Numbered from the stretch's first letter, positions 23,520 to 34,189 are shown. The stretch: DNA of 64,000 nucleotides from Opisthorchis felineus (GCA_004794785.1 SJOL01004559.1:188567-252566), one strand, 5' to 3'. Notes: generated from the sequence alone by a model not told the origin. Program-made: numbers and translations.

Positions 23520-23995
23520 AAGTGGCTCTCCTTGGAATCATTTGAGTCTGTCGCTCACACCAGCTTAATTTTCTTCATCCTTGTGATTTTAATAATATGG
23601 TGTGGAATGTTAGAAACAATCCACGGTCAAGTAAATATAAAATAAATATCTATTAGACTAGCAGTTTGAGCATTTTGAGTGAGTGGTGTCTGCTGCTTTG
23701 TCATGTTAGTTCCTGTTTTGCAACCTTCATTAATTTGGGCTGACTGGTACACAATGGCGTAAAAAGTATGATATGGGAGAAGGAAGTCTCATGTTTGTTG
23801 GCATTTGCGACAATTGTTGAAGTATAATGTTACAACGTTGCTCATGACCCAAAGCTTTTTCGCCTTTGTTAAAACACTGAAATAAGACTTCACAGACAAC
23901 AGGTGCACTTCTTCAAACATTGGTTGAAGTTTCTCTTTTCTCACTAGGCAACCGGTGTTGTGGTATTTAGTTGTCCTATGAGGAATTATCCATGT
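23520..23995. other. No identifiable gene
   Basis: A+T-rich spacer before the TA repeat. No frame or repeat was recognised. Confidence 0.4.
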
Positions 23996-23998
23996 GCA

Positions 23999-24026
<28 letters not shown>
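23999..24026. repeat. TA microsatellite
   Basis: An uninterrupted run of about fourteen AT dinucleotides, roughly 0.5 kb upstream of the P2X start codon. It is probably length-variable between individuals. Confidence 0.95.
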
Positions 24027-24029
<3 letters not shown>

Positions 24030-24552
24030 ATAAATCTTAGGTTGCTGTGTTTTTTATTTGTTGGAGATAAATATGCCTTCCGCTATTTGTTTTACTGCCT
24101 TCTGGTATTGCGTAGTAAAGCTTACTCAACAAAAAGCAGACAATCAGCTACCTTTATTCCCCGGATTCTTCCATGTCAACACCATGCCACTTCATTTTAC
24201 CACAAACGACCATCGATTGGTGCAGCATAGGTACCATTTCAACTCCCAGATTTCAAATGAGACCTCTATTGTTTACTCTGAAAACGATCGTGTAACGGAC
24301 AGAAAGCCAATAGGAACATGCGGGAGGACACTGTTGGCAAAGCAGATGGGACTGGCTATCGGGATAATGATGTACGCAAGTAGGAGTGCGGCAAACGTTG
24401 AGTGCAATACCTGAGGGTTACTCGCCGCATTACCAGACCCGGATTGCTTCGCCGATTAGTACCACTCGGTGCGCGGATAAAATTAATTGTGTAGTTGACT
24501 CCTGCTACGCACGCTCAGGCAAATCCACTCATTGGCCAGACATTGCTTCATC
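24030..24552. other. Region upstream of the P2X gene
   Basis: A plus-strand frame of about 118 codons (24058-24414) has no recognisable domain and is out of frame with P2X. A stop in the P2X frame at 24496-24498 separates the two. No TATA box is clear. A pyrimidine-containing CATTGGCCAG just before the P2X ATG could be a 3' splice site or a spliced-leader acceptor, a common route in flatworms, but this cannot be confirmed. Confidence 0.35.
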
Positions 24553-26355
24553 ATGACAGACGGGCAAATAAAAACATCTTTCGTCTACTGGTACCAGTGT
24601 AAGGCAAGAGCGGCTTGGAAGGTTATACAGGAAGCCATGTTTGTGTTCGAAATGCCCAAAGTGGTGCACATCCGAAACCCAGCTTTGGGTTTGCTGTTCC
24701 GTTCCGTCCAAGTGGCCATTCTCACATATTTTTTGTTTTTTGTCATGTGGTGGAACAAGGGCTACCAGTCAAAAGATAAATCCATCGGTGGAGTCACTGC
24801 AAAAGTTAGCGGAATAGCTTGGTTTGAGATACCGTATAATTTGCACAAACCAACTTTTCTGATTTTGGATAAAGGATCGTATAATTTCCGCTCATTGCAG
24901 AACTCTGGACTCTATTTGGTCACCCGTGTGCACGGGATAGAAATTCAAACACTGGGATTTTGTGCTGAAGCAGATACCTTAGTTGATGCTCGGTGTCTTC
25001 GAGATGAACACTGTCCAGTTGGTAGTTCTGCTGGACTGTCTGTTATAGACTTTCGTGGCTATATGTTAACCAATGACGAGATAAATCTACACGAAGACGG
25101 ACATGGCATATTTACTGGTCGGTGCTTGAATGAAACGAAAACATGTGAAATCTACGGATGGTGCAGACTTTCTGGTCTAGCCGTTGGCAACTCCATAAAA
25201 CAACCAACTGATCGATTGTTACCTCCTCCGAATGTGTTGGAGGAGCCGTTTTCTCACTTTGCTGATTTAAACTTTTTGTACGAACGCAAAAAGCTTACTG
25301 TTAACGATACACACACATCCCATTACCTCAAAGAGATTCTAAACTTTACCATCCTTATAAAGAATGCAATTGAATTTCCGTATTTCGGAGTGAAAAGGCG
25401 CAATATTTTACCGTGGATGACGGAAGTCTACCTGAAGCAGTGCCGATACAATCCAGAACATCTGAAAGACAAATACTGTCCAGTATTTTTCGTCAGAGAT
25501 ATGCTTCGCCTAGCTGGTGTAGACTGGAGAAATTTGTTCACTTTTGGGGGTGTAATGGCCATAACAGTGGACTGGCAATGTGATCTTGACTGGTCTGTAG
25601 ATTACTGCCTACCAGACTATACATTCCGACAACTTGAGGTTGAATACGAGATAGATAACCAAGCCGGCCCAACAGATGTCACCCTGAGCGAGGGATCTTC
25701 ACAACAGATCATTATTAAAATGGAAACTGATGTACAGTTGAACCGATACCGCACATTGATGCAGGTCAGCGGTATCACCTTTCTTATTCGCGTTACTGGT
25801 GAGGCGGGTAAATTTAATCTGCTAGAATTCACGATGCGCTTCGGATCCGGAATGGCTCTGTTAGGTGGTGCGACAATAATCTGTGATCTCATTGTGTTTC
25901 ATTTTCTACGTGACCGTCATCGTTATAAGCAGGCAACCTGCGATGACAAGACGCTGCGGAGACTACTAAAAATGGCAGCAGAAGCGCAAATGCCACGATC
26001 CAGGCGAACCAAACTTCGAGAAAGCTTTATGGCGCCACGTAAAACAACCTCAGTAGATAGATCAGATGTTGCTGCGCCCAATACTTACTTGAATCACCAT
26101 CCTACGGTTACTGTCGACAGCTCCATCAGTCTTTCCTCTCGGGCACAATATCAAGTCTTGAATGGTGTACCAGGGAGTGAATCCTCACCAATGGAATCGA
26201 GTCTCCAGCAGGTTTGTTCGTTTGCTGAAATTAAGCTAGGATATCTCCATCCAAATTCACAGACTGCGACAACCCCTTCATCCGTTACCTCGATATATTT
26301 TGCTCCTCCAGAACGGGATCGCATTGTAGAATCACCCTTCTTTGCCCAAAACTGA
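24553..26355 (+). CDS. P2X-type purinoceptor-like channel subunit, intronless frame
   Basis: A 600-codon uninterrupted frame from the first ATG (the frame opens slightly earlier with no ATG). The P2X layout is complete: a short cytoplasmic N-terminus, TM1 (about residues 47-66), a large ectodomain, TM2 (about 427-451) and a long cytoplasmic tail of about 150 residues. The family blocks IRNPALGLLFR, GFCAE, CEIYGWC, NFTILIKNAIEFP, CPVF, ITVDWQCDLDW, the AGKF block and FGSGMALLGGAT are all present. There are exactly ten ectodomain cysteines, as in canonical P2X. P2X subunits form ATP-gated trimeric cation channels at the plasma membrane. Here most ATP contacts are lost: VTAKVSG keeps only the first lysine of the K-x-K pair, the NFR motif is missing, and the RTLMQ lysine position is Q. 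The N-terminal TPK site reads MPK, and the YxxxK trafficking motif reads YKQAT. An insertion of about 40 residues lies between the sixth cysteine and NFT. An uninterrupted frame is unusual for a family whose genes normally have many introns; a retrocopy is possible. Confidence 0.92.
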   Translation: MTDGQIKTSFVYWYQCKARAAWKVIQEAMFVFEMPKVVHIRNPALGLLFRSVQVAILTYFLFFVMWWNKGYQSKDKSIGGVTAKVSGIAWFEIPYNLHKPTFLILDKGSYNFRSLQNSGLYLVTRVHGIEIQTLGFCAEADTLVDARCLRDEHCPVGSSAGLSVIDFRGYMLTNDEINLHEDGHGIFTGRCLNETKTCEIYGWCRLSGLAVGNSIKQPTDRLLPPPNVLEEPFSHFADLNFLYERKKLTVNDTHTSHYLKEILNFTILIKNAIEFPYFGVKRRNILPWMTEVYLKQCRYNPEHLKDKYCPVFFVRDMLRLAGVDWRNLFTFGGVMAITVDWQCDLDWSVDYCLPDYTFRQLEVEYEIDNQAGPTDVTLSEGSSQQIIIKMETDVQLNRYRTLMQVSGITFLIRVTGEAGKFNLLEFTMRFGSGMALLGGATIICDLIVFHFLRDRHRYKQATCDDKTLRRLLKMAAEAQMPRSRRTKLRESFMAPRKTTSVDRSDVAAPNTYLNHHPTVTVDSSISLSSRAQYQVLNGVPGSESSPMESSLQQVCSFAEIKLGYLHPNSQTATTPSSVTSIYFAPPERDRIVESPFFAQN

Positions 26356-26359
26356 AACA

Positions 26360-27980
26360 AAATTAGAGAAATTCAATATTTTCCATTTTAACGCCGCTTT
26401 TTAAAGAAATGAACATTTTCATCAAGGAGTTAAGTTGTTTTGCAGTAAATGTCCCCGAGTAAGTTAGGTCATGCAATCTGATGGCAATTTTTTATATCAA
26501 AGATACGACATTTTACAGGTGAGTCGATATAGCCTTAAAGACTGGGTGTGAACAGAAGCAGGAAGGAGTACAGTGGTCAGTGTAGAACTAAGACAAACTG
26601 ATTCTGCCAAGGTTCCGGCAGATCATGGGAGTAGATTAACCAGCAGAATACTAGTTAAAAGGTTGTTCAAAAAACAGAAATCTGATTTACGCGGCCGGAT
26701 TCCGAGGGCTTCTGTGATTGACAACACTCCGAATGGTATTTACTGTGGCCGTCTGAGAGGTGCCAATGTAAAACGTAGAAGGCGCGTTATTATTTTGCGA
26801 TATGGGTGGCTTTTTTTAGATGTGACGCGACTGTACTCGGTGCCGGCTTTTACAACAACTAGTAAGGTTAACCAGACTGCGTCTGTCCGTCCTCCCTGAG
26901 AAACGCATGAACGATACGCACTGTTCGGCTCTAAGATGTACACTAGCTTCCAAAAGACCTAGCCGCAGAGATTGGTGGAAATAACTACTCCTGTTAACCA
27001 ATTTCGACTTTCACTTCGGTTTGGTGCGAGGCAGTAACGAAACAGTGACTCATTAAAAAGTCAGTTCAGATGTTTTTCAGCGATGCGCACTGCGAAGAGG
27101 CAGCAAAGTACGTCTTCAACAAGGGTAAACTGACCTCATTACTTTTCTGTCTACAGCGGTCCCGTAAAATGGGGTTGTGTGGTTCCAAACGAGTTGATTC
27201 TCAGAACAATGTTTAGTCCCCGTGGATATTTATCATAATTCCATAAGAGCTTATGCAAAACCGCCTAACTTATAGATCAAAGAGTGAAAAGGAGGTAAGT
27301 ACACTCATGTTGCTTCCACTTGCACTTTTGTGTGACATTGGACATCATGTTTGCTGGAAACCAGTGATTCGTCAGCTAAGTCCACTGTTAGGTAAAGTGA
27401 GAACTATGTATCATCCAACTTTGTTCAGAAGGAGGCAATCATGAACCAGAAAAAAATGGGAAAAGACATCAAAATTTAAATTCAAATTGAATTTACGACG
27501 GTAAGTTGGTAGAAGTACACTCGCTTGTCAGGTGTTAACGAGAGACTCAGATAAGTTTCACCTAAACTTTCGCGTTCCGTCATGTAAGTTGGTAGTGTTT
27601 CATGGGTGCTTTTGAAGGAGTCACTTGGCTTCTTTTGGAAACTTCCTTAATCGCAGGAAAAATACAAGTGTCTTGCATCGACGGTGTCTACCTCAGCTTG
27701 TAAGGTGATGATTTATTATAATTTACTTTCCGTGACATTGAATTTATCCGAGATATCTTTAGGTTCATTGAAAAAGGGAAGTAACTGGCTGGGCTTCCGA
27801 GGAATATGCCTACACTATAGATCTCAAAGTAGACAAATCCGATAGTGGACTGTTTCAGAGCTAAATTAGGTCGCCATTGTGCAGCGGAAAGGAAAGTTTT
27901 AAACTGGTGATTTTCTCCTTGAGAAAGATTGTCCCGACACAGTCTACCTTCGATTCATCTTTTTAAACAATCATACGCGC
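26360..27980. other. P2X downstream flank, no gene seen
   Basis: No AATAAA lies close behind the P2X stop. A plus-strand frame of 108 codons at 26573-26899 and shorter overlapping minus-strand frames are motif-free. Nothing else is assignable. Confidence 0.4.
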
Positions 27981-27984
27981 TTTC

Positions 27985-28585
27985 TTGTTAGTGCAACATA
28001 TGTTAAAACGCTTTCCTCTTGCGCAAACTGTCAAGTCTCGTACGCTAATTCAGGTCGCCGGTGCCTTTATCCGGAGGTTGCAGAGTTGGTTTAGGGCAAC
28101 GATTTCTAACCTTTTGCATATTATGACCCCCTTTAAAAGTGGTCGACTGATCTGTGGTCACCACACTTTTGTTTGGTTTGCCACCCTGCAAATTCAACAC
28201 CTCCATTCGCTATTTGGTGGGATTTGTCACTGTTTTGGGTTTCAGTCCATTTCATGTTTTTCCCTTCCAATAGTTCATGCACCCTCATCATGCAAGTCAT
28301 TCTGTTTGTACTATAGTGACCTGTTTGAAGAGCGTGCATAAGCTAAATTCGAGCTGTTATTGGGAGCGTGCTGTCATGGCGGATGCAGTGTTGTAGTCTT
28401 GCAGTCATAAATTTCCTCCCATATTTGCCTTGATATGAATAGAACAGCAAACAGATGTGGGTACGTTTATGTACTTTAAACAAAACGTGGTCATGAGTGC
28501 AGCTGAGCAAATAAATGGTTCCCTCTCTGATGGTAGTGTAGGGAGAGTTGTTAATTTCTAAATGGGATTTCATCCTGTCAGAGGC
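27985..28585. other. Unassigned open stretch
   Basis: A 118-codon plus-strand frame (27985-28341) has no domain. A TTCTAACCTTTTGC...GACCCCC stretch near 28105 faintly recalls hAT transposon ends, but no partner end was found. Confidence 0.25.
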
Positions 28586-28587
28586 CA

Positions 28588-28680
28588 ATCAATGCTGCAA
28601 GACCGAGAAGCACTGTACAGCCGTTCGGTTGTTGGTCTGTTCACCGAGCTCGGCGAACAGATTCTGGTGTGAAGCGAGCG
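28588..28680 (-). repeat. SINE family 2 fragment plus palindrome
   Basis: The block ACCGAGAAGCACTGTACAG is the reverse complement of the family 2 SINE body. Right after it, a 24-base near-perfect palindrome CTGTTCACCGAG/CTCGGCGAACAG (one mismatch) occupies about 28637-28660. It is probably repeat-derived. Confidence 0.45.
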
Positions 28681-28689
28681 AATGATTTT

Positions 28690-29355
28690 CATTTTCTCGA
28701 CCATTGTAAACTAACTCCGACATAGGACACTACGGTAAGTTTGCGCGGCATTCGACGTATCTCAAAAACGAAGGATTATTCAGTTGGAATGTAGAAAGTG
28801 AACATAATGCTGCTAGCTCATTGAATGCAACACGCTGTAGCAAGCACACTTTTAGAAACAAGTAGGCGATAAATTTTTGACGTCACAGTATTTTTCAGAC
28901 ATTAAGTAGATGACGGGTAGATTATTTTAGAGTGACAAAATATATAACCGTGGTGGATTTTTACCAACGACGAACCTTTAAAGTATCATTTGAGTCAGAG
29001 CGTAGTAAAATTTGTTGTATCAGCTGTTTGTGTCGGTACATGTCAGTCACGTCTAACAAAAGTCAGTGGAGACATAAGCGTTTGACAGCGAAAAACAACG
29101 AGAAGTATGGAATTGCAATCAACCACTTTCGGTTCCTCAGCGGGCTCTGGATAACTGCAACCATGGCTTGTTAAGGATGGTAGAATTAGCACCGTTCTTC
29201 TTGACTACTTTGCATTTCACACCTGTTTACATAATGTTGATGAAAAATTGTAATGCACGACTGAACATGGCCGATAATTCTAATTCAGAAAACGGTGCCA
29301 AATTTAGTGTATAGATTACTCGTGATTAAGTGACTCAATAAAAACGGGTCAATAC
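28690..29355. other. No identifiable gene
   Basis: Short frames only, with no repeat copy recognised. Confidence 0.4.
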
Positions 29356-29359
29356 GTCT

Positions 29360-29915
29360 TTTTCACCGCAAAGTATTCATAAAATCGCTGAAAACGCCTC
29401 GACATCCCACCACCGGTTTTACCCTTGTCAGGACTCCTCATGTGTACATAGTCTCCGAGCTTCCGTCAAACCTGTTCTCCTTCAACCCAAATCGTAAGAA
29501 ATTCGTGAAATAGTAATCCTGCTTTAACCGGGGATCAACTAATGTGCAGCGAAAATTCTCGTTCACAGTATTCTTCAGCTTGATGTGCCGCACAAAACCG
29601 CCTCGATTTTTCGTTAGTACGATGTATGAGATATCGCAGTATTTTTTCTTGGCGGAACACTCTACTCTTGGGGTTGCTGAAACCTCTTTGACATCATACT
29701 ACAGGTTTCGGTAGAGCATAAGATTGACGGAAACTCGAGGTCTATACCCACCAGATAGGCATTAACTGATGAAAAACTGGTCATGGCCTGTTGAAGAGTT
29801 TTCAGAAACTTTAGGGGTAGTTTGTTCTCTCTTGACAATGTACAGCAATATTTCAAACAGCGTACCAACTGAAACATGAGGTGACCTAGTGCGGCGCATT
29901 CAGTCGCAAGGTAGC
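29360..29915. mobile_element. Old family A element with inverted halves
   Basis: The left half has a minus-strand hammerhead relic at about 29400-29450 (CATGAGGAG replaces CTGATGAG; AAAACCGG persists). The middle has a CGATGTATGAGATATCGCAG block. The right half carries GATTGACGGAAACTCGAGG and a plus-strand relic. The final part repeats the CCAACTGAAACATGAGGTG block inverted. Mutations are spread evenly, so this copy is older than those at 7.1 and 30.2 kb. Confidence 0.55.
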
Positions 29916-30217
29916 ACCACAAACTAGCTATTCAGCTAGAATCAATTGGGTACCCCAGTAAAACCAACTTATTTTGAAAATGGGTCAGTTTCAAGAGTAA
30001 GCATATTAGTTTTTTTCAGATGAAGGTTAGCAACGAATCGAGAAGTTTTAGTGTGAACAAACATACTGTATTCGATGTTTCTATGAAACGGGCTGCCTTG
30101 GACGATGCGCTCCAGGGAGAGAGATTTACTGTGATCCGTTGTGTACAGCGTCTCACAACCTAGACCATTCTATCCAGGAGGCTGTTTTGGTTATACAACC
30201 TCAACTAAAATATATAG

Positions 30218-30541
30218 AATATTAGTGGTCAAGAAACACACTCATTTGCAAATCAATTTGGTTTTGCGAGAGACTCACCTAGAACCCCGCTGAATCTCTC
30301 GTTTGTGATGTTTCCATGCAACTGAATGTGCTGCACCAGGCCGCCTCATGTTCCAGTTGCTACGATATTCGAGATATCGCGATGCATGTAATTTTGCGCA
30401 ATGTACTACTCATAAGGTTGCTAAAAATTCTTCGACAGCCCACGACTGGTTTCTCCCTTTTTTGGCGGGCGAAATCGGTCGTGGGCTGTCGAAGAATTTT
30501 CAGCAACTTTATGAGTAGTACATTGCGTAATATTAGTGGTC
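30218..30541. mobile_element. Fold-back PLE-like insertion with perfect 13-bp TSD
   Basis: The exact direct repeat AATATTAGTGGTC flanks the insert (30218-30230 and 30529-30541). The 298-bp element begins at the CACACTCATTTGC block of family A and runs through GCTGCACCAGGCCGCC and GATATTCGAGATATCGC. It then ends in a hairpin of two arms of about 57 bp (30397-30453 and 30471-30527, four mismatches) around a 17-base loop. Each arm holds the 3' half of the hammerhead (GAAA...GGTC then GTGGGCTGTCG), with no CTGATGA box in either arm. The perfect target duplication marks a recent event. Confidence 0.85.
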
Positions 30542-30559
30542 GTTTTTGCACTTGCTACC

Positions 30560-33090
30560 AACTGCTCACTCTAAGTTGTAGATTTCATGAATTGAGCATG
30601 TATGCTGTGTAGAGTGATATTCTTTAAATACATTTTGTGATCCTTCCGTTGACACGCCAGGGTTGATCTGGTATAAACGCCATTGAGGAATAATTTTTGC
30701 AGATAAGAATTTACTTTTGATGCTAGTAGTGACAGTAAATATGAACAAAATCAAGCGAAGTGAAACAAAGTGTTGGCCTGGGTGCATTTTTATGTTCATT
30801 TGTCAGAAAGAAGCCACCACGTTTTGCACAATGCGAGTGGAAGTCTGATAGACATAATATCGCCGGTTTACTTGTTCACTTGGTGCGTGAGGTTCTTCGT
30901 GGGAATGCAACAGAATGAATTACGTGATCTCTCAATTTGAATTTGACTATGTGGGTCAATTAACAATATGGATGGCAGGCTCTCTTACTCGGTTGGTCAA
31001 CTTATCGGCAATTCATTTAAGCTCACGGGTGTCCAATTTTCGTTCGATAGCTTCTAAAAAATGTTTGTTTCAAGGACAGGTCCAGTTCAAAGCGGGAAAG
31101 AGAAGTTGTGGAACTGACAGTACTGGGCACAATCTACTTATAGTGAGATTATTGCTATTTTTATTATACGATAATTTTGAGCGATCGGCTCCAGCCTTTT
31201 ACTGAATCGTTTAGCCGTTGGTCACAACAGCTATTTGGCTACACGGCTACTGGGTATGAGTTACCGGACAAACTCGGGAACTACCTATTGTGTTCATCTG
31301 ACAGCCGGTCGACAGCTTGGTGTGCAACCAGGGCAAACAATGACAGTGCTTTATCGGAACAATGCGGCGTGCGAAAATTGATTCCGCTTTGTGCTGTTAT
31401 AAATCATAATTCGTTGATAATGGCTTTGCTAGGTCAGTAATGGCTTGTCAGTACATTCGTAGTCAGTGTGTTCTTTTTGCTTGGGTTTTGATTACGTACC
31501 ACGGTAGCCTTCAGTTTTTATCCAGACATGAAAGGTCTACTTCTCTTACTAAAATACAATATGTTTAACTTCCAATCCTCATCTATGTTCTACCGATTGC
31601 GACCAAAAAAGTAAAGAGTCTAGACAGTGTTTTTCTCAATCTACAACTAAAAAAATCCCAATCTGGCGAAATGAGACTTGTGTGCTACCAGGTTGCCAAC
31701 AAAGGGAAAAAACTAAATAGGCAGCCATAAGTTACCAAAATTAATAGGATTACCCATCTTTAAAATAAAAATGTATAAACGTTTTTAGCGATGGGTCAGT
31801 ATAACATCTTAATACGGCTCCTCGAGCCAAGTGAAAACAATGGAGTAAAACACGCTAGAAAGCCACAGGACCTTTAAACCAATCTTTGTTTGCTGGTTCC
31901 AGTTAACTCACCTTGTGGCCACTGTAAAATAACTTACTTTCATCTGAGTAGCAGCAGTCTTCAATATCCTGAAGATATTTTCTTTATCCCAAAATACGGA
32001 TAAACGTCGCTTTCATATAGAGACACTAAAACCCCTCGAGCAACCCTGGACTACCATGCTATATAGAGTAGCCACCCGCAAAATTCAATCCAGCGACGAC
32101 TCACTGTTTTAAAGTAATAAATCGAAATCGATCAGCGGCTTATACATAAAATAATTTCAAACTCCAAAGGCATGTCTGCATGGAGACACGGATAAGTAGC
32201 TACTTACTACAGCTGCTGTGTAAAGAATTATTAAAAACTCACGGCCGGTCCTCTCGAAAATGTCTTTGAAACAGATGTCCGTCTCAGCAGCCAATCGGAA
32301 CAATCATTTACACACTAGCACCGAAAAGGCTGTTTACGTCTGAGGAGATTGCTGTCACGTTTAAAAGTGCTCACATCCTTACAAGATCTCTGCCAGTTAG
32401 ATCATCGCTTTTGGTCCTGAGGTTATTCGTGTAAGTCTTGTGTTTATTGTTTCATTTTATTCTCGGTTGACTGCTATTTGCTTACCAGGCCGAGTTAACT
32501 TGGTTCAGTTTGTTACTTTGACTTCGTATGCTTTGCAAAGTGAGTTGTCGAGTTCTTCTCTTCACTCGGTTTGGGTTATAACTTGAAGCAACTGGAGGGA
32601 GAACTTCAAACTATTTAGGGATTCCGGCTATATTACTTCCCGAGTCAGGAACCATTATGATTAAGCACCACATTGTAATTTTAAGAAGGATGTAAGTTAA
32701 CAGTGCAGAATTGGTTTCATTAATTTTGGAGGCTAAAGAAGTGTCGGGCGCAGTAATACGTTTACTTATTTAGTGATTAGGAGTGCAGCCCCTGGTAAGC
32801 ATAATAAAGGTCGATTCAACGTACATGCTTGTGAAAATACCCCAAATATATCAGCTGTGATTCGGTTTATTGTAGAAATATTGAATCACATTTTTAAGTC
32901 GCCGCAATAGAAGCAGAATCATTTCGCACCCAGGTGGCTTTGGAGACCTTGTGCCGAATTTGTTTTACGCCTTATCACATGTGGGCAAACGCAGCACTGT
33001 TTTTATGTTTCCCTTATACGGGAAACTTCCATTCAGTCAACGTCCTACAAAAGAAACAGTCTAGGCTACTCCAAATCCTCAACTAAGATT
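30560..33090. other. No identifiable gene
   Basis: Two overlapping plus-strand frames (30915-31205 and 31177-31440) lack recognisable domains. The remainder is stop-rich. Confidence 0.4.
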
Positions 33091-33097
33091 TTGTCTT

Positions 33098-33260
33098 GTC
33101 AGTGAAGCCGCACTATGATGAAAAGCCGAGAATCACTGTACTGCTGTTTCATCCTTTTTGGGAATCTCCAACAGTGTGCACCTCACGAAACGCAGAGAGT
33201 TTCGAACCCGTGATCTTCTGGCCAGTGGCTGAACACCTAACCATTTATCCACGAGCGGCT
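33098..33260 (-). repeat. tRNA-derived SINE, family 2, minus copy
   Basis: Read on minus: an A box-like TGGATAAATGG, a B box-like GGGTTCGAAAC, then the body GATGAAACAGCAGTACAGTG and CTCGGCTTTTCATCATAG. It lies about 170 bp from a copy of opposite orientation, so transcripts spanning both could form a hairpin. Confidence 0.7.
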
Positions 33261-33428
33261 AAACAGCAGTGTGGTCAGCTTTCACTCAGATAGAGCGTAG
33301 CGCCGTTCATTCTTCAATCACAGAAACCACATCATTTGGTTACGTATTGACTGGCTTCTCAAGTGGCGAGTTCTCAGAGGTAAATTTAACTTATCTTGCA
33401 GAAGTATTCTTCCTGTGAGCTGATTGAT

Positions 33429-33601
33429 GGTAGGGTGGCCGAACGGTTAAGTGTTCAACCACCGTCTCTTAGGTCGTGGGTTCGGGATTCTCTGAGTTAG
33501 CTGCGCATTTGCCGGTGATTCCCGTTAAAGATGAAACAGCTGTGGTGCTTCTCGGCTTTTCATCATAGTTTGGACTCATTGGGGAGACGAAATCTCGACA
33601 G
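33429..33601 (+). repeat. tRNA-derived SINE, family 2, plus copy
   Basis: This is the best-preserved head of the family: GTGGCCGAACGGTTAAG (Ser/Leu tRNA-like A box) and GGGTTCGGGATTC (B box), followed by CGGTGATTCCCG, GATGAAACAGCTGTGG and TTCTCGGCTTTTCATCATAG. There is no foldable mature tRNA. The match to the minus copy at 33.1 kb is clear by eye. Confidence 0.75.
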
Positions 33602-33609
33602 AAAATTAC

Positions 33610-34030
33610 CACATTTATTCAACCTATCATCACTGCTAGTTTTTGCCTTGTGACTACAACATTCCTTGTTTGTAGAAAACTCTAGCTAAGGAACATCTAG
33701 ACAAAATATTTTGATGGCTCAGTTTTTTGAATTACTAAAAAATCTTTCGGTAAGAAGCAGGAAGCACCTCTGCATCAGTCAACTCAAAACTCAACAAAAC
33801 AACCACCGCACAAAATTCTGATAAGTTAATCTATGAGCTTGACCGATTTGTTCACTAGGTAGGGGCAAAATGAAAGAGTTCTATCCAAAGAATAATTCGG
33901 TACACGAGAAGTGATGGAGTGGTTGGACGGAGCTCACATTATTTCGATGCTTCGAGCATTTCCATTCGTTTAGAAGTTCCGGGTCAAATTCGGATGCGAT
34001 AGTATTAAAAAGATTGAGCCCCATGTGGTG
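33610..34030. other. No identifiable gene
   Basis: Stop-rich spacer between the SINE pair and the family C unit. Confidence 0.4.
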
Positions 34031-34034
34031 TACA

Positions 34035-34181
34035 ATATGGAATTTTTGAAGTCAAAACCCAAGCAATTCTACAACGCGTTGATTGTAGAAATCCTTGAAT
34101 AGGGTTGCTCGCGACAACCGAAACGTCGGATCAAAACATTCTATTACACTACGCTGTGTTTTGACTTTAAAAATTTCATAT
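34035..34181 (+). repeat. Hammerhead-like inverted-repeat unit, family C
   Basis: Terminal arms of 24 bp (34035-34058 and 34158-34181, two mismatches) enclose a hammerhead-like middle: ATCC, a box reading CTTGAATA where CTGATGA is expected, a perfect five-pair stem II (GGTTG 34103-34107 with CAACC 34115-34119), GAAACGTC, then GGATC, whose GGAT pairs with ATCC as stem I. Stem III would be the palindrome ACGT, as in PLE minimal hammerheads. The broken core box argues against activity in this copy. Confidence 0.6.
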
Positions 34182-34189
34182 TTCCATTA

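Noticed and set aside
24058..24414. 118-codon frame upstream of P2X as a 5' exon
   Set aside because: It is in a different frame, has no P2X-like residues and shows no clear donor, so nothing ties it to the gene.
24532..24552. Earlier start for the P2X frame
   Set aside because: The codon at 24532 is TTG, not ATG. The first ATG in frame is at 24553, and the N-terminal length from there fits the family.
28093..28140. hAT transposon terminal inverted repeat
   Set aside because: Only a loose resemblance at one end; no partner end or 8-bp target duplication found.
33429..33500. Functional tRNA-Ser or tRNA-Leu gene
   Set aside because: No closing acceptor stem, and the sequence continues into a SINE body shared with other copies.
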